A DNA stretch of 64,000 bases from Spirochaetia bacterium (GCA_029880285.1 JAOUOS010000013.1:1-64000); one strand, 5' to 3'. Counted from the stretch's first letter, positions 26,439-35,776 are shown. Translations and numbers: made by a program. Notes: generated by a model from the letters alone, not told the origin.

Positions 26439-27460
26439 ATTTCGTATATTGAAATATTCTTATAGGGAATTACCTGTACAGGATTATAAAAGCAGAGAAC
26501 CTCTGTTTTTTTATTATTTTGTATATTGAATATTAAATGAGTCATGTGTTCTCTAAGTAAAAAAATTCCTCTGCCATGGCTGTCAGATAATCCATGAGGC
26601 AGGCGAGTTTCAGGATTTAGATGTGCGTGCCTGTGCAAACGGTAAAGTATTTCTTTTTTAGTTAACGCTCCATGCGGATCTTGACAGGCTATAATTATCC
26701 AGTCATCATAGAAGCCATACTGTAATATAAAATAATCTTCAGGTTCTAAAATTACATCTTCCTTAGGAATTAATTTATCCTGATCTTCTATTATATGCTG
26801 GTATTTATATGTGCCATCTTTATGTTTTGGGGCTCTTATCATTGCGTTTAATGTTATTTCATCAAGAACAAGTTTACTTAAAGATTCAGGAATATTCTTT
26901 TCATCTTTTATTATTTTACATATTCTATCTATCCATGATACACGATCTTCATGATTTTTAATTGTAATACTAAATACTTCTTTATTCTTAGGTATTATTG
27001 TACTTTTTAATTCGGTAGGAAAGTAAACTTTTATATCATGAAAATATTTTTCTATACCAAAAATATCTTTAGTAATAGATTTGTAGGCCATCACAAATAT
27101 ATCGCGAAGACTTAACTGAGAATGTTTTGTAATCACCTGATCAATCTCTTCGTCTTTAATAAATTGAATATAATCATTAATATCATATGATGTAATAAGC
27201 GCTATTTTAATATTTGGATATTTATGTTTGCAGTATTTGACAAGTTTTGAAGCAGATTCTTCAGCTAAATTAATATCAGAAATTAATAAATCATAGTCAG
27301 CGTTTTCTGTTAAAAAATTAAAAGCCAGATTAATATTTTCTACCGCGTCTACAATGAAGTATGGCTTAAGATAATCTTTAATGGCTAATAATATAGATTC
27401 AGCGTCTTCAACTAATAGAATCTTATATTTTTGCTTTTTTAATTCATTTTCAATTAACAT
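26435..27460 (-). CDS. Response regulator with RsbW-like ATPase output domain
   Basis: The N-terminal receiver domain (about 12-125) has E18/D19, phospho-acceptor D62 (LLISDINL) and K112. Instead of a DNA-binding domain, the C-terminal part (about 150-325) looks like a GHKL anti-sigma kinase. Its N-box is LVLDEITLNAMI (Glu201, Asn205), followed by DPHGAL and the GRGIFLLREHM lid segment at 296-306. Such RsbW/SpoIIAB-like domains phosphorylate STAS antagonists or bind sigma factors. It follows the sensor kinase gene by 2 nt and overlaps the ABC ATPase gene by 4 nt. No STAS partner is adjacent. Confidence 0.82.
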   Translation of the reverse strand: MLIENELKKQKYKILLVEDAESILLAIKDYLKPYFIVDAVENINLAFNFLTENADYDLLISDINLAEESASKLVKYCKHKYPNIKIALITSYDINDYIQFIKDEEIDQVITKHSQLSLRDIFVMAYKSITKDIFGIEKYFHDIKVYFPTELKSTIIPKNKEVFSITIKNHEDRVSWIDRICKIIKDEKNIPESLSKLVLDEITLNAMIRAPKHKDGTYKYQHIIEDQDKLIPKEDVILEPEDYFILQYGFYDDWIIIACQDPHGALTKKEILYRLHRHAHLNPETRLPHGLSDSHGRGIFLLREHMTHLIFNIQNNKKTEVLCFYNPVQVIPYKNISIYEI

Positions 27461-27462
27461 AA

Positions 27463-28623
27463 TTATAATGGGAAGATTAATTTAAATCTTGAATATTTTC
27501 CCCTCGAATCTGCTTCAATAGACGCATTATGTTCATCCATTATTTTTTGAACCAGTGATAAACCAAGACCATGGCCGCTTTTATTCGATTTAGTCGTAAA
27601 ATAAGGGTCAAAAATTCTTTTTAAAATATTAGGTTTTATTCCTCCCCCATTATCAATAAATTGGATCTCAAGTTTTTCTATATCTTTTTTGTGTTCAAAA
27701 AAAATTGGTTCATAAATTTTTCGGCTGATTATCCATACTGTTTTTTTGTAATGCGCCGTAGTTTCAATACAATTTTGAAATAAGTTTATAAATATTTGTC
27801 TTAGTTTTTGATGGTTTCCTTTTATTAAAATATTCTTTTTAAGGTTCCATTTAAAAATTATTTTAAGTTCATTTTTGTGTAATCTCTTTATTTCTTTTAT
27901 GGTATCTGAAACAACAGAATAAAGAGAAATATTTTCTAAAAGATACGTTTCTTTTTGATTAAATCTTTTAATGTCAGAAACTATATGAGACGTGTTTTCT
28001 ATATCAGATTTTAATAATTGTATTTTTTTTTCTAGTAAATTTACAGGAACTAGTTTTTTATTTTGAAGATTCTTTTCAATGCTTTGCAGGGTTAAACTCA
28101 TTCCGGTTAGAGGATTCGTTAATTCATGCGCGACAGTTTGAATTAGGGTTCCTAAAGCAATTAATTTTGAGTTTCTAGCGCTTTCTTCTTCTTTTTCGCG
28201 GTGTTTAGTAATATCTTTAAGGCTTTCAATTAATAAATATTCATCGTTATTTACTCTTGAGGTGAAAATATTTATTTCAAAATATTTAATTAGTCCTACC
28301 GGTTCACCGGGTTCTTCTATGAGTATTTCATTTGAATAATGATAATTACTTTGCGCAAGTTTTTTTATATCTTCATTTGTACCATCATGGGGGCAAAATT
28401 CGCATTTAGAATCATAACCATAAATTATCTTGTAACATGGTTTTTCGAAGAAATTTTTATTTAATTTGAAATTAAAAAATTCGACAGCTGTTTTGTTCAA
28501 ACTAATTATTTTCTGTTTATTATTTATAGAAAATATTGCAATATTAAGAGCATTAATCAAATTAAAAAAACTTTCTAAGTTATGTGATTGGTTAAACTGA
28601 AAAAATTTTGAAATATTTTTCAT
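27463..28623 (-). CDS. PAS sensor histidine kinase with Cys cluster, no membrane segment
   Basis: The 386-residue kinase has an N-terminal PAS-like domain (about 15-140) with Cys63, Cys74 and Cys77 in CYKIIYGYDSKCEFCPH, a cluster that could bind a metal or Fe-S centre. The HisKA box carries His166 (AHELTNPLTG). The ATPase domain shows NLFQNCIE, DNGGGI, IFDPYFTTK and GHGLGLSL. No transmembrane helix is seen, so it senses inside the cell. It is the first gene of the operon with the RsbW-like regulator and ABC pair, and very probably phosphorylates that regulator. Confidence 0.9.
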   Translation of the reverse strand: MKNISKFFQFNQSHNLESFFNLINALNIAIFSINNKQKIISLNKTAVEFFNFKLNKNFFEKPCYKIIYGYDSKCEFCPHDGTNEDIKKLAQSNYHYSNEILIEEPGEPVGLIKYFEINIFTSRVNNDEYLLIESLKDITKHREKEEESARNSKLIALGTLIQTVAHELTNPLTGMSLTLQSIEKNLQNKKLVPVNLLEKKIQLLKSDIENTSHIVSDIKRFNQKETYLLENISLYSVVSDTIKEIKRLHKNELKIIFKWNLKKNILIKGNHQKLRQIFINLFQNCIETTAHYKKTVWIISRKIYEPIFFEHKKDIEKLEIQFIDNGGGIKPNILKRIFDPYFTTKSNKSGHGLGLSLVQKIMDEHNASIEADSRGKYSRFKLIFPL

Positions 28624-28684
28624 TTGTAATTCACTAGATTGTTTTGCTTCTTTGTAGACAAGAATTATTTTATTTATAAAAAAA

Positions 28685-28718
28685 AAAAGAAAGCCGGCAA
28701 TATAACCGGCTTTCTTTT
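28685..28718 (-). terminator. Intrinsic terminator of the first secreted paralogue
   Basis: A 13-bp perfect stem (28685-28697 with 28706-28718, GCCGG/CCGGC core) and an 8-nt loop lie 25 nt after the stop at 28743. On the minus strand a long T-run follows. It separates the paralogue from the kinase operon. Confidence 0.85.
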
Positions 28719-28742
28719 CATAGTATATTTTATTTATTTAAA

Positions 28743-29444
28743 TTAATTATCATATACTGATTCGCTCAAATCTTTTATAATTTGCGCATCATTTTTCTTA
28801 TCTTTATGAAGCTGAAAAGAAACTGTGTAATGATACATTTTGTCAAAATATACTAAGTTTTTTAAATAAAATTCTCTTTTAAATTTTATTCTCATTGGGT
28901 TACTTAAAGTATTTTCCATATTTCCTAGATTTACCTCATATGGTACCCCGCCGTTATTTACATTAATGATCTTAATATCTAAATTATCTTTAGTCGCAGG
29001 AGATTCATCAATAACAGTATTTTCTGTTTTGGTTCTTTTTTCATAATTTTCTTCCATTACAGAAGTAATTATCTTACTTAATTTATCCCCATTATAAAAA
29101 AGTTTCATTTTTTTCGTTTTCATGCCAATGATATTAGATTTATTATAAGATCTTCCAATGAAAGAATAACTCTCGATCTCAATATAATCTTTGCCTTTGG
29201 TAAATTTTGTTTGAGCCGGAGTATAATTTACCGGTACATCTTGAAGTTTATGATAGTTGCCTAATGATTTATTAACTTCTAAAATCTTATCATCTAGGTT
29301 ATCTTCTGTTTGATCTAATTCTAACGCTTTTTGAGATTCAGAATTTGTTCTCAAACTTTTCCAGTTTTTTGCTTCTTGCGGCCAAACTTGCGTAAAAGTT
29401 GCCGCTGCCGTAGTAAAGGCTAATATTTTAATTGTTGTTTTCAT
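28743..29444 (-). CDS. Secreted protein of unknown function, paralogue 1
   Basis: The 233-residue protein has a signal peptide (residues 1-22, ending near WPQ). The mature part is nearly colinear with the 231-residue product of 29750-30445, sharing YHKLQDVP, NYTPAQTKF, KGKDYIEIESYSF, KTKKMKLF, YEKRTKTENT and MENT.SNPMRI.FKR. The conserved strands suggest an exported beta-rich protein. No family is recognised. It has its own ribosome site (AAGGAAGGAC) and terminator, and shares an upstream motif with its paralogue. Divergence is spread along the length, so the duplication is not recent. Confidence 0.72.
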   Translation of the reverse strand: MKTTIKILAFTTAAATFTQVWPQEAKNWKSLRTNSESQKALELDQTEDNLDDKILEVNKSLGNYHKLQDVPVNYTPAQTKFTKGKDYIEIESYSFIGRSYNKSNIIGMKTKKMKLFYNGDKLSKIITSVMEENYEKRTKTENTVIDESPATKDNLDIKIINVNNGGVPYEVNLGNMENTLSNPMRIKFKREFYLKNLVYFDKMYHYTVSFQLHKDKKNDAQIIKDLSESVYDN

Positions 29445-29479
29445 TTTCGTCCTTCCTTTTTTGATATTATATTATCTTT

Positions 29480-29506
29480 GACGAAAAAAGAAATATCTTT
29501 GCAACA
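29480..29506 (-). promoter_or_regulatory. Upstream motif shared by both secreted paralogues (copy 1)
   Basis: Positions 29480-29506 and 30473-30499 share GACGAAAAAAGAA, then ATAT, TTGC and CAACA, and lie 28-36 nt before the two start codons. The rest of the upstream regions differ. This suggests a common promoter or operator kept after duplication. Confidence 0.35.
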
Positions 29507-29691
29507 ATAGAAATAAAAAAATATAATAAATATACATTGTCATATTAAAAAGTAATATATACAACATACAATAATATATAATTAGCACAATATAAGAACA
29601 TATATATATAAATAGATGTAAGTATGTGCATGATATTAAAATGTAATATAAATAGAAATTAATAATAAATCTAAAACTTTTATAGGAAAAA

Positions 29692-29742
29692 AATATATAA
29701 CTAAAAAAGCCGGTTTAAAACCGGCTTTTTTAGTTATATATT
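29692..29742 (-). terminator. Perfect 51-bp palindrome, terminator of the second paralogue
   Basis: Arms 29692-29716 and 29718-29742 (25 bp each) are exact reverse complements around one base. The core AAAAAAGCCGG/CCGGCTTTTTT gives a strong hairpin with T-runs in both directions. It starts 8 nt after the stop at 29750. The stem is about twice as long as a usual intrinsic terminator. Confidence 0.85.
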
Positions 29743-29749
29743 GATAAGT

Positions 29750-30445
29750 TTACTTATCGAATATTGAGTCGGTTAGTTCTTTTATAATTTTCTCGTCATT
29801 ATTTTTATCTTTTTGAACTTGAAAAGATTCAGTATAGCGGAATAGTTTTTCAAAATACATTAAGTTTTTCAAGTAAAAGTTTCTTTTAAATTCTATTCTC
29901 ATAGGATTACTAACTGTATTTTCCATGTCTTTTACTATAAGATTGTATGGATTTCCGCTGTTTACCGTATTTGTTATTACAACATCAGATAAATCTTTTG
30001 TCAAAGGTGTTACATCAATGATAGTATTTTCTGTTTTTGTTCTTTTTTCATAGTCTTCTTGCATTACAGAAGTTTCTACCTTAGTTAAAGTATTTCCGTT
30101 AAAGAAAAGTTTCATCTTTTTTGTTGTCATTCCCACAATATTATTTTTGTTGTAAGATTTACCATTAAAAGAATAGCTTTCAATTTCAATGTAATCTTTA
30201 CCTTTATTAAACTTTGTTTGAGCCGGAGTATAATTTATTGGAACATCTTGAAGTTTGTGGTAGTTGCCAAGTGATTTATTCATTTCTAGAATTTTCTCAT
30301 CAAGATTTTCTTCAGTTTCATCTAACTCTATAGATTTTTGAGAGTTAGACTCCATTCTCAAATTTTTAGCTGAACTTTGCGCCCAAAGCTGGGTTAAAAA
30401 TAAACCAGCAATAACAAATGTTATTAATTTAATTGTTGTTTTCAT
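29750..30445 (-). CDS. Secreted protein of unknown function, paralogue 2
   Basis: The 231-residue protein has a signal peptide (1-22, ending AQS region) and is a diverged copy of the protein encoded at 28743-29444. Shared blocks include NKSLGNYHKLQDVP, NYTPAQTKFNKGKDYIEIES, KKMKLFFNG, YEKRTKTENT and SNPMRIEFKRNFYLKNL. The C-termini (IIKELTDSIFDK versus IIKDLSESVYDN) align as well. A strong ribosome site (AGGAGGAAG) precedes the ATG. It sits 58 nt after the AddB-like gene. Function unknown; periplasmic or surface location is inferred from the signal. Confidence 0.72.
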   Translation of the reverse strand: MKTTIKLITFVIAGLFLTQLWAQSSAKNLRMESNSQKSIELDETEENLDEKILEMNKSLGNYHKLQDVPINYTPAQTKFNKGKDYIEIESYSFNGKSYNKNNIVGMTTKKMKLFFNGNTLTKVETSVMQEDYEKRTKTENTIIDVTPLTKDLSDVVITNTVNSGNPYNLIVKDMENTVSNPMRIEFKRNFYLKNLMYFEKLFRYTESFQVQKDKNNDEKIIKELTDSIFDK

Positions 30446-30472
30446 TTTCTTCCTCCTTTTTATGATTTTTAT

Positions 30473-30499
30473 GACGAAAAAAGAATATATTGCTCAACA
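30473..30499 (-). promoter_or_regulatory. Upstream motif shared by both secreted paralogues (copy 2)
   Basis: This is the second copy of the GACGAAAAAAGAA motif described for 29480-29506. It begins 28 nt before the start of paralogue 2. Confidence 0.35.
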
Positions 30500-30503
30500 A
30501 ATA

Positions 30504-33500
30504 TTATAAATATTTTTTATTATGAATTTTTAATAAATAATCGTGTAAATTTATATCATTTTTAATTCTTAGCATTGCTTTATCGAAAGGAATACCGTCA
30601 CAAATTAATTGAAATTCACAATTTCTACAGGGATAAATAAATTCTTCATTTGATTTATTTTTATTTCGATGCGGTACAGCAAAGAAGTAGTGTTTTTCCA
30701 GTATATTATTAATGATATTTAACTGGGGTTTTATTGTTTCTAAAAAATTTTCTCGCGTTATATTTTCAATAGTATATTTATTTGATATAATATTGTTTTC
30801 CAGCGTTTTCACAGAGTTGTTTTGAATATAAATATTAGTTCCCGAAAATATGGTTTTTCCTTTAATGGCTTCTTCTTTTATAAAAGTTTCAGCCGCTGCT
30901 TTTATGTATACAGCTAATTGAATATCATTTAAAGTAGTTAAAAAATTTAGATTTGCGGCTGGTTTAATCTTACTTGTTTTATAATCTATAATTATATATG
31001 TATTTGAGCTTTCATTAAAATCTATTCTATCAATTGAACCTTTAAAATAAAATGGACCTAGTTTAATGTTTTCAAATTTATATTCAGTAGCTAGAGGTAT
31101 AAATTCATACAGCGGATGTTTTTCAAGCTTAACTAAATTGAAAAAGCTTAAAAAGTATTTCTTAAAAAGGTTATGCTGATTTTCAATGTCTTTTTTTATA
31201 AGCAGATTGTTTTTATTTATATTATTACTGTTAAAATTAATTTTTAATACAGTATTTTTAAATACATCTTCTAATAAGCTTATTATTTGATTTTTTGAAT
31301 GAGAAACAGCAAAAGTATGATAAGATTTATTCTTATTAATTTTCATAATTTCATTAATTAAATACTGTGAGGCCATATGAAAAAGACTGCCTTTTTCTTT
31401 CGCGGGCAAAGATAATGATAAATTATTAAAATTTAAGTTTTCAATTTTCAATAACCTATTATACCAGAATTTTTGGGGACAATTTTGCAATATATCAAAA
31501 GCTGATGGCGATAAGTTATTAATTAGCTTTTTTGTATCTAATGTATTAGAAATAAATCCAAAATATTTTTCAATGTATTTAATGTTTTCATTTGTTTTTA
31601 TTTGATAAAAATTTTTGTATAAATTATAATTAATTTCTTTATTTATTTCATCCTCTGTTGACATATTATTTTCAATTAAGAAATTTATAGAAAAATTGGA
31701 CTTTATATCATTTTTAAGTTGAAGCGGTAAATCCCATGAAGCCTTAATATCAGGTAGTTTTTCATATAAAGGTAAAAGTGAAATACTTTCAGATTTATTA
31801 TCCATATTAAAATATTTTTTTAATATAAAAAAAACTACCCAATCAGGAAAACTATTATCTTCTAATGAAAAGGTGAAAAAAACCGCTTTAGGAATTTTTT
31901 CTATATATTGTGAAAGTATTTTTTGTTCTTCTTTTCTGTTTATTTTAGAAAAATTTATTAAATTTTTATTTTCTAAGTCAATTAATCCGGTTTCAATTTG
32001 TTTGTATTTATATAAGAAATTTAAATCGCATAAAAATAAAAATTTAATATTTGAATGAATACCATCATTGATATGTCTTATTACAATGCCCCATTTATCA
32101 TGTTCGTTTTCGTTGATTTTATTTTTTATTTTTAATTTTTCTAGCTCATCCCGCATAATAGAAAAAAAATCATGTTTGCTGATTTTTTCATGTATTGTGT
32201 CTAAGAACGCAAGATTTTGAAATATTTTATTTAATGAAATAATTGTTTCATTATAATTATTAATTAGTTCTGCCGTAAGATGTTTTTCTCGTTTTGTATA
32301 TTTTAATATGATTTTATTAAATAAATTAATATAAGCGGATGGTTTGTTTTCATTAGGTAGTTTTTCAAATTCGCTGGCTAATAACTCTATTGATAAAGAA
32401 AAATAGTAAAACTCAAGATGTGTATTTTGTTTGTTCTTTAAATATTGAATTAGTGATGGTAAAGTTATATCAGAAGTATTTTTATTTTTTAAAAATACTT
32501 CTTCCCATAAGAAAGGGTCAAGATATTTTTTATCTACAGTTATATTCTTTTTATAAAGATATTTTTCTAAATAATTAAAATTAAAAAAAGGTGATTTTAT
32601 AAGATAAAGAATATTTTCTATATTTATTTTATTTTTTAATTTTGTGTTTATACAAAATATCGTTATGAGAATATTTAAGAAAAAGCTGTATCCAAAAGTT
32701 TTTGTAGAGATATTATTTTTTAAATCATAGGGAATATTTTTTTTATTCAAATGATAAGTTATAAAATCTAAAATATTGTCATTGGCATAACTAATTTGAA
32801 TATCGTACAATGAAACAGAATTGTTAATTAAATAGGCTATAGTTTCAGAAATTAAATGCGCTTCGGCGTAAAAAGTTTGAGATTTCCATATTTTTATTTC
32901 TTTTTTTTTCTCTTTATTAAATTTTACTAAGTTAAGATTATCTTCTATGCTGCAGGCAGAGCCTATATGTTCGTTTAATTCGAATATAAATTTATTAACT
33001 TTATATTTTTCAAGAGAACTAATAAATTTGTTTAAGTTATTTTCTGATGTTAAATTATTATTTAATATAATATTCCAGCTAGGCTCGCATATAGAGTTTA
33101 AAAACTCTAATTTTTTCTTTTCAGTATATCCCATTTCTAAAGGTAATATCCATAATACATCATGTTTCTTGTTTTCTTCAAAATTTATTTTATAATTTAA
33201 ATTGTACGCTTTAGTTAAAAATAAGGGCAGATGCAAATAATTTAATTTTTGTATTTCTTCGTTTATAATCTCAAATAATTTTAAAAGTGTTTGTGTTTTT
33301 TTTGAATAAGTATTTTCATTTATTTTTAAAAAAGGATTTAACCAGTTAAAATTGGTCCAAAGAGAGTGTATTTCATTTTTGAAACCGCTTAACTCAAAAA
33401 TATCTTTAAATATATTTAAAGATATTTTTAAGTTTTTTTTTTCTAAAATATTATTTATAATTATTTTTTCAAGAAAACTATTATTTAAAACTTTTTCTTG

Positions 33501-33716
33501 AATTTCTGTTAAAAAAGGCAGAGTTTTGTTAAGCCACATATTAATCGTGTAAAAATTAACCGATAGCAAAGAAGATATATTTAGCTCTTCATGAAAAAAA
33601 ATTCGATATCTTATTATATCTGTAGTGTCTTGGCATAAGACAATTAAATTTATATCTGTATTATTTTTATTTGCGTCTAGCCATTGAGTGATAATATTTT
33701 TTATATTAGAATTCAT
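30504..33716 (-). CDS. AddB-like PD-(D/E)XK nuclease
   Basis: The 1070-residue protein ends in a RecB-family nuclease domain (about 740-1065). It has SPSAFDILQNCPQKFWYNR, GSIDRIDF, IIIDYKTSK and CRNCEFQLIC. Together the first Cys and the last three form the C...CxxC.....C pattern of the Fe-S cluster in AddB and Dna2 nucleases. The N-terminal two thirds resemble a degenerate helicase but no Walker A GKT is visible near the N-terminus, unlike most AddB. It should act in double-strand break processing. No addA is adjacent, though a short UvrD-like helicase gene lies at 52354. It follows the nitrilase-family gene by 11 nt. Confidence 0.75.
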   Translation of the reverse strand: MNSNIKNIITQWLDANKNNTDINLIVLCQDTTDIIRYRIFFHEELNISSLLSVNFYTINMWLNKTLPFLTEIQEKVLNNSFLEKIIINNILEKKNLKISLNIFKDIFELSGFKNEIHSLWTNFNWLNPFLKINENTYSKKTQTLLKLFEIINEEIQKLNYLHLPLFLTKAYNLNYKINFEENKKHDVLWILPLEMGYTEKKKLEFLNSICEPSWNIILNNNLTSENNLNKFISSLEKYKVNKFIFELNEHIGSACSIEDNLNLVKFNKEKKKEIKIWKSQTFYAEAHLISETIAYLINNSVSLYDIQISYANDNILDFITYHLNKKNIPYDLKNNISTKTFGYSFFLNILITIFCINTKLKNKINIENILYLIKSPFFNFNYLEKYLYKKNITVDKKYLDPFLWEEVFLKNKNTSDITLPSLIQYLKNKQNTHLEFYYFSLSIELLASEFEKLPNENKPSAYINLFNKIILKYTKREKHLTAELINNYNETIISLNKIFQNLAFLDTIHEKISKHDFFSIMRDELEKLKIKNKINENEHDKWGIVIRHINDGIHSNIKFLFLCDLNFLYKYKQIETGLIDLENKNLINFSKINRKEEQKILSQYIEKIPKAVFFTFSLEDNSFPDWVVFFILKKYFNMDNKSESISLLPLYEKLPDIKASWDLPLQLKNDIKSNFSINFLIENNMSTEDEINKEINYNLYKNFYQIKTNENIKYIEKYFGFISNTLDTKKLINNLSPSAFDILQNCPQKFWYNRLLKIENLNFNNLSLSLPAKEKGSLFHMASQYLINEIMKINKNKSYHTFAVSHSKNQIISLLEDVFKNTVLKINFNSNNINKNNLLIKKDIENQHNLFKKYFLSFFNLVKLEKHPLYEFIPLATEYKFENIKLGPFYFKGSIDRIDFNESSNTYIIIDYKTSKIKPAANLNFLTTLNDIQLAVYIKAAAETFIKEEAIKGKTIFSGTNIYIQNNSVKTLENNIISNKYTIENITRENFLETIKPQLNIINNILEKHYFFAVPHRNKNKSNEEFIYPCRNCEFQLICDGIPFDKAMLRIKNDINLHDYLLKIHNKKYL

Positions 33717-33727
33717 AAAAAAGAATT

Positions 33728-34480
33728 TTATTTTCTAGAAAAAGAATAAAGAGCGTTAAAATTATTTCTAAATTCCAGAACCTCTTTTTTTGCGATTTTA
33801 AAAGATTTGCCTGAAATCGATTGTTTTAAATTTAAAACAACCTTTCCATACGGATTAACCACTATAGAATTACCTCCCATTTCAATTTCAACACAATTAT
33901 TTACGGCGTTTGTTAATAAAAGCCAGCATTGATTTTCAAGCGCTCTTGATTTAGCTAAAATAAGCATTTGATCAATTCTTTCTTTGGGCCATTCTGCCTG
34001 TACAATTATTAAATGAGTTTCTTTTTTCGCGTATTTTCTAAAAAATTCAGGAAATCTTAAATCGTAGCAGATGCTTAATCCTATTAAAAAATCGTTATAT
34101 AGAAGGGTTTTTTCTTTTTTGCCAGCGGTTAAATATTTATCTTCATTAAGAGCAGGAATTAAATGCACTTTGTCATACGTTGAAATTATTTTACCCTTAT
34201 TATTTATAAAAAAGGAACGGTTAAAATATTTATTCTTTTCATGCCAAAAAAAACTGCCGCAAAAAGCTTTATTGTATTTTAAGCATAAATCTTGAATTAT
34301 TTTTAGATATTCAGCGTTTTTAGTAGAATGAGTATTAATATTTTTATAATCAAAACCTGTTAAAAAAAGTTCAGGAGCTAAAAATAAATCAAAAAAATTT
34401 CTAGTAAATATAGTCTTAAAATGATTAAAGTTTATTTGTATATCATTTTCAATAGTTGTTTGATATAAAAAGATATTCAT
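33728..34480 (-). CDS. Nitrilase-superfamily amidohydrolase
   Basis: This 250-residue protein has the Glu-Lys-Cys triad of the carbon-nitrogen hydrolases: Glu37 (LAPELFLTG), Lys104 (YDKVHLIPA) and Cys138 (GLSICYDLRFPE). Sequence length and the ICYDLRFPE box fit omega-amidase/YafV-like enzymes that hydrolyse alpha-ketoglutaramate or similar amides, but the substrate is not certain. It starts an operon with the AddB-like gene and is divergent from a barrel-protein gene. Confidence 0.87.
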   Translation of the reverse strand: MNIFLYQTTIENDIQINFNHFKTIFTRNFFDLFLAPELFLTGFDYKNINTHSTKNAEYLKIIQDLCLKYNKAFCGSFFWHEKNKYFNRSFFINNKGKIISTYDKVHLIPALNEDKYLTAGKKEKTLLYNDFLIGLSICYDLRFPEFFRKYAKKETHLIIVQAEWPKERIDQMLILAKSRALENQCWLLLTNAVNNCVEIEMGGNSIVVNPYGKVVLNLKQSISGKSFKIAKKEVLEFRNNFNALYSFSRK

Positions 34481-34565
34481 AAATTTATAAGGATATATTT
34501 ATTTATATCTATAAATTATCAAGAAACTTACTAAATACTTTTTAAATATAGCCGAAAAATTAAAT

Positions 34566-35300
34566 ATGAAGATGAAACGGTTGTATTTTAAATGTGTTAT
34601 ATTATTATTTATAAGCGGACTAAATTCCCCTTCTTTTTCAATAATACCGCATATTGATGTTGTTGATACTCATACGGCTATTACTTTACCCCGTGCCACT
34701 TATAATATAAGTTTTTGGGGTTATGAAAACGGTGGCATATTAAATAAAACAGTTTTAGGTCTAAATGAATTTATTTATGTAGGCGCTTCATTTAATGTTG
34801 AAGGGGCAATTGGTACGGGCGACGCAAAATTTAATATACCTGGTGTTATAGCAAAAATAAAATTTACAGATGGATGGGCAGATTATCCGCTTCTTATCGC
34901 GGCAGGATACGATTCGTTCTATACGGGAAGAAACAGTAACGGTACTTATGATAATAATAACAAGATAGTATACGGGCCACACATATCCATTACAAAACCT
35001 GTTTTTGCAATGGAACAGGAACAGCATATTCACGCGGGAATTAGAACGCCTATTCAGCCGGCATCTGTTCCTAAAGATACAGAATTGTATATTGGCATTG
35101 ATTTTCCCATTGGTTATTTTGTACCTATGATTGAAATTGAGAGAATTTATTTTGACGCAAAAAGAACAAAAGAGATATTATTTAACTTTGGTTTAAGATT
35201 TAATATATTTGAAGGCTTGGCAGTTGAGTTTGATCTTATGACAGGTATGAAAAGAAAAAGTTCTAGAATGCTGGTCTTTGAATTTATGGGTTATTTTTAA
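34566..35300 (+). CDS. Predicted outer-membrane barrel protein
   Basis: The 244-residue product has a signal peptide (about 1-25). The mature chain has repeated short amphipathic strands (for example ATYNISFWGYENGG, PLLIAAGYDSFY, KEILFNFGLRFNIFEGLAVEF) and ends in MGYF, fitting an outer-membrane barrel. No family is recognised. Its stop codon overlaps that of the convergent kdsC-like gene. Confidence 0.6.
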   Translation: MKMKRLYFKCVILLFISGLNSPSFSIIPHIDVVDTHTAITLPRATYNISFWGYENGGILNKTVLGLNEFIYVGASFNVEGAIGTGDAKFNIPGVIAKIKFTDGWADYPLLIAAGYDSFYTGRNSNGTYDNNNKIVYGPHISITKPVFAMEQEQHIHAGIRTPIQPASVPKDTELYIGIDFPIGYFVPMIEIERIYFDAKRTKEILFNFGLRFNIFEGLAVEFDLMTGMKRKSSRMLVFEFMGYF

Positions 35301-35776
35301 ACTTCTTCTTTATTTAATAAAAGCTCTATAATTTCTCTTACCGCGCCCATCCCGCCGGCTGATTTGGCTTCATAATGAACAATTTTTTTAACTTCAGCTG
35401 CGGCATCAGAAGGGCAGGCCGAAAATTTACATTTTTTCATTAGTTCAATATCGTTAATATCATCACCAATATAAGCTAAGTTATCCCACGTAAAATTATT
35501 TTCTTTAAGCCAGTAATCCATCCACTCTGTCTTATTTTTTATACCTAAACCAGCATGTTTTATTGATAGATCGTTTATTCGCGAAAGAACACTGCCGCTT
35601 TCTCTCGCGCTTAATACGCCAAAAATTTTGCCTTCTTTTTGCCAAAGCGTAATTCCCATACCATCTTTTACATTAAAAACTTTAAGAGACTCTCCTTCAG
35701 AAGAATAATAAATTCTGCCGTCAGTTAAAGTACCGTCAATATCTGAAAATAAAACCTGAATATCTTTATTTTTCAC
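35297..35776 (-). CDS. kdsC: KdsC-type HAD phosphatase (Kdo 8-phosphate phosphatase family)
   Basis: The 159-residue HAD C0 enzyme has the catalytic DIDGTLTDG (Asp12, Asp14), KDGMGI and GDDINDIELM. The family releases phosphate from Kdo 8-phosphate in LPS synthesis; the closely related NeuA-type phosphatases act on other nine-carbon sugars. Size is standard. The presence of LPS-type glycosyltransferases at 44939-46515 fits. Its start overlaps the TPR gene stop by 4 nt. Confidence 0.87.
   Translation of the reverse strand: MKNKDIQVLFSDIDGTLTDGRIYYSSEGESLKVFNVKDGMGITLWQKEGKIFGVLSARESGSVLSRINDLSIKHAGLGIKNKTEWMDYWLKENNFTWDNLAYIGDDINDIELMKKCKFSACPSDAAAEVKKIVHYEAKSAGGMGAVREIIELLLNKEEV

Larger units (their letters stand above)
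29445..29749. other. 305-nt AT-rich spacer between the paralogues
   Basis: The stretch is over 80% A+T by eye and holds no gene. It contains a TATAAT-like box (29466-29471, minus strand) and a conserved upstream motif for paralogue 1, runs of TATATA near 29600, and the palindromic terminator of paralogue 2 at its right end. Confidence 0.6.

Noticed and set aside
29560-29690. TA-rich runs between the paralogues as a replication origin or satellite
   Set aside because: No DnaA boxes or repeated units were seen; base composition alone explains it.
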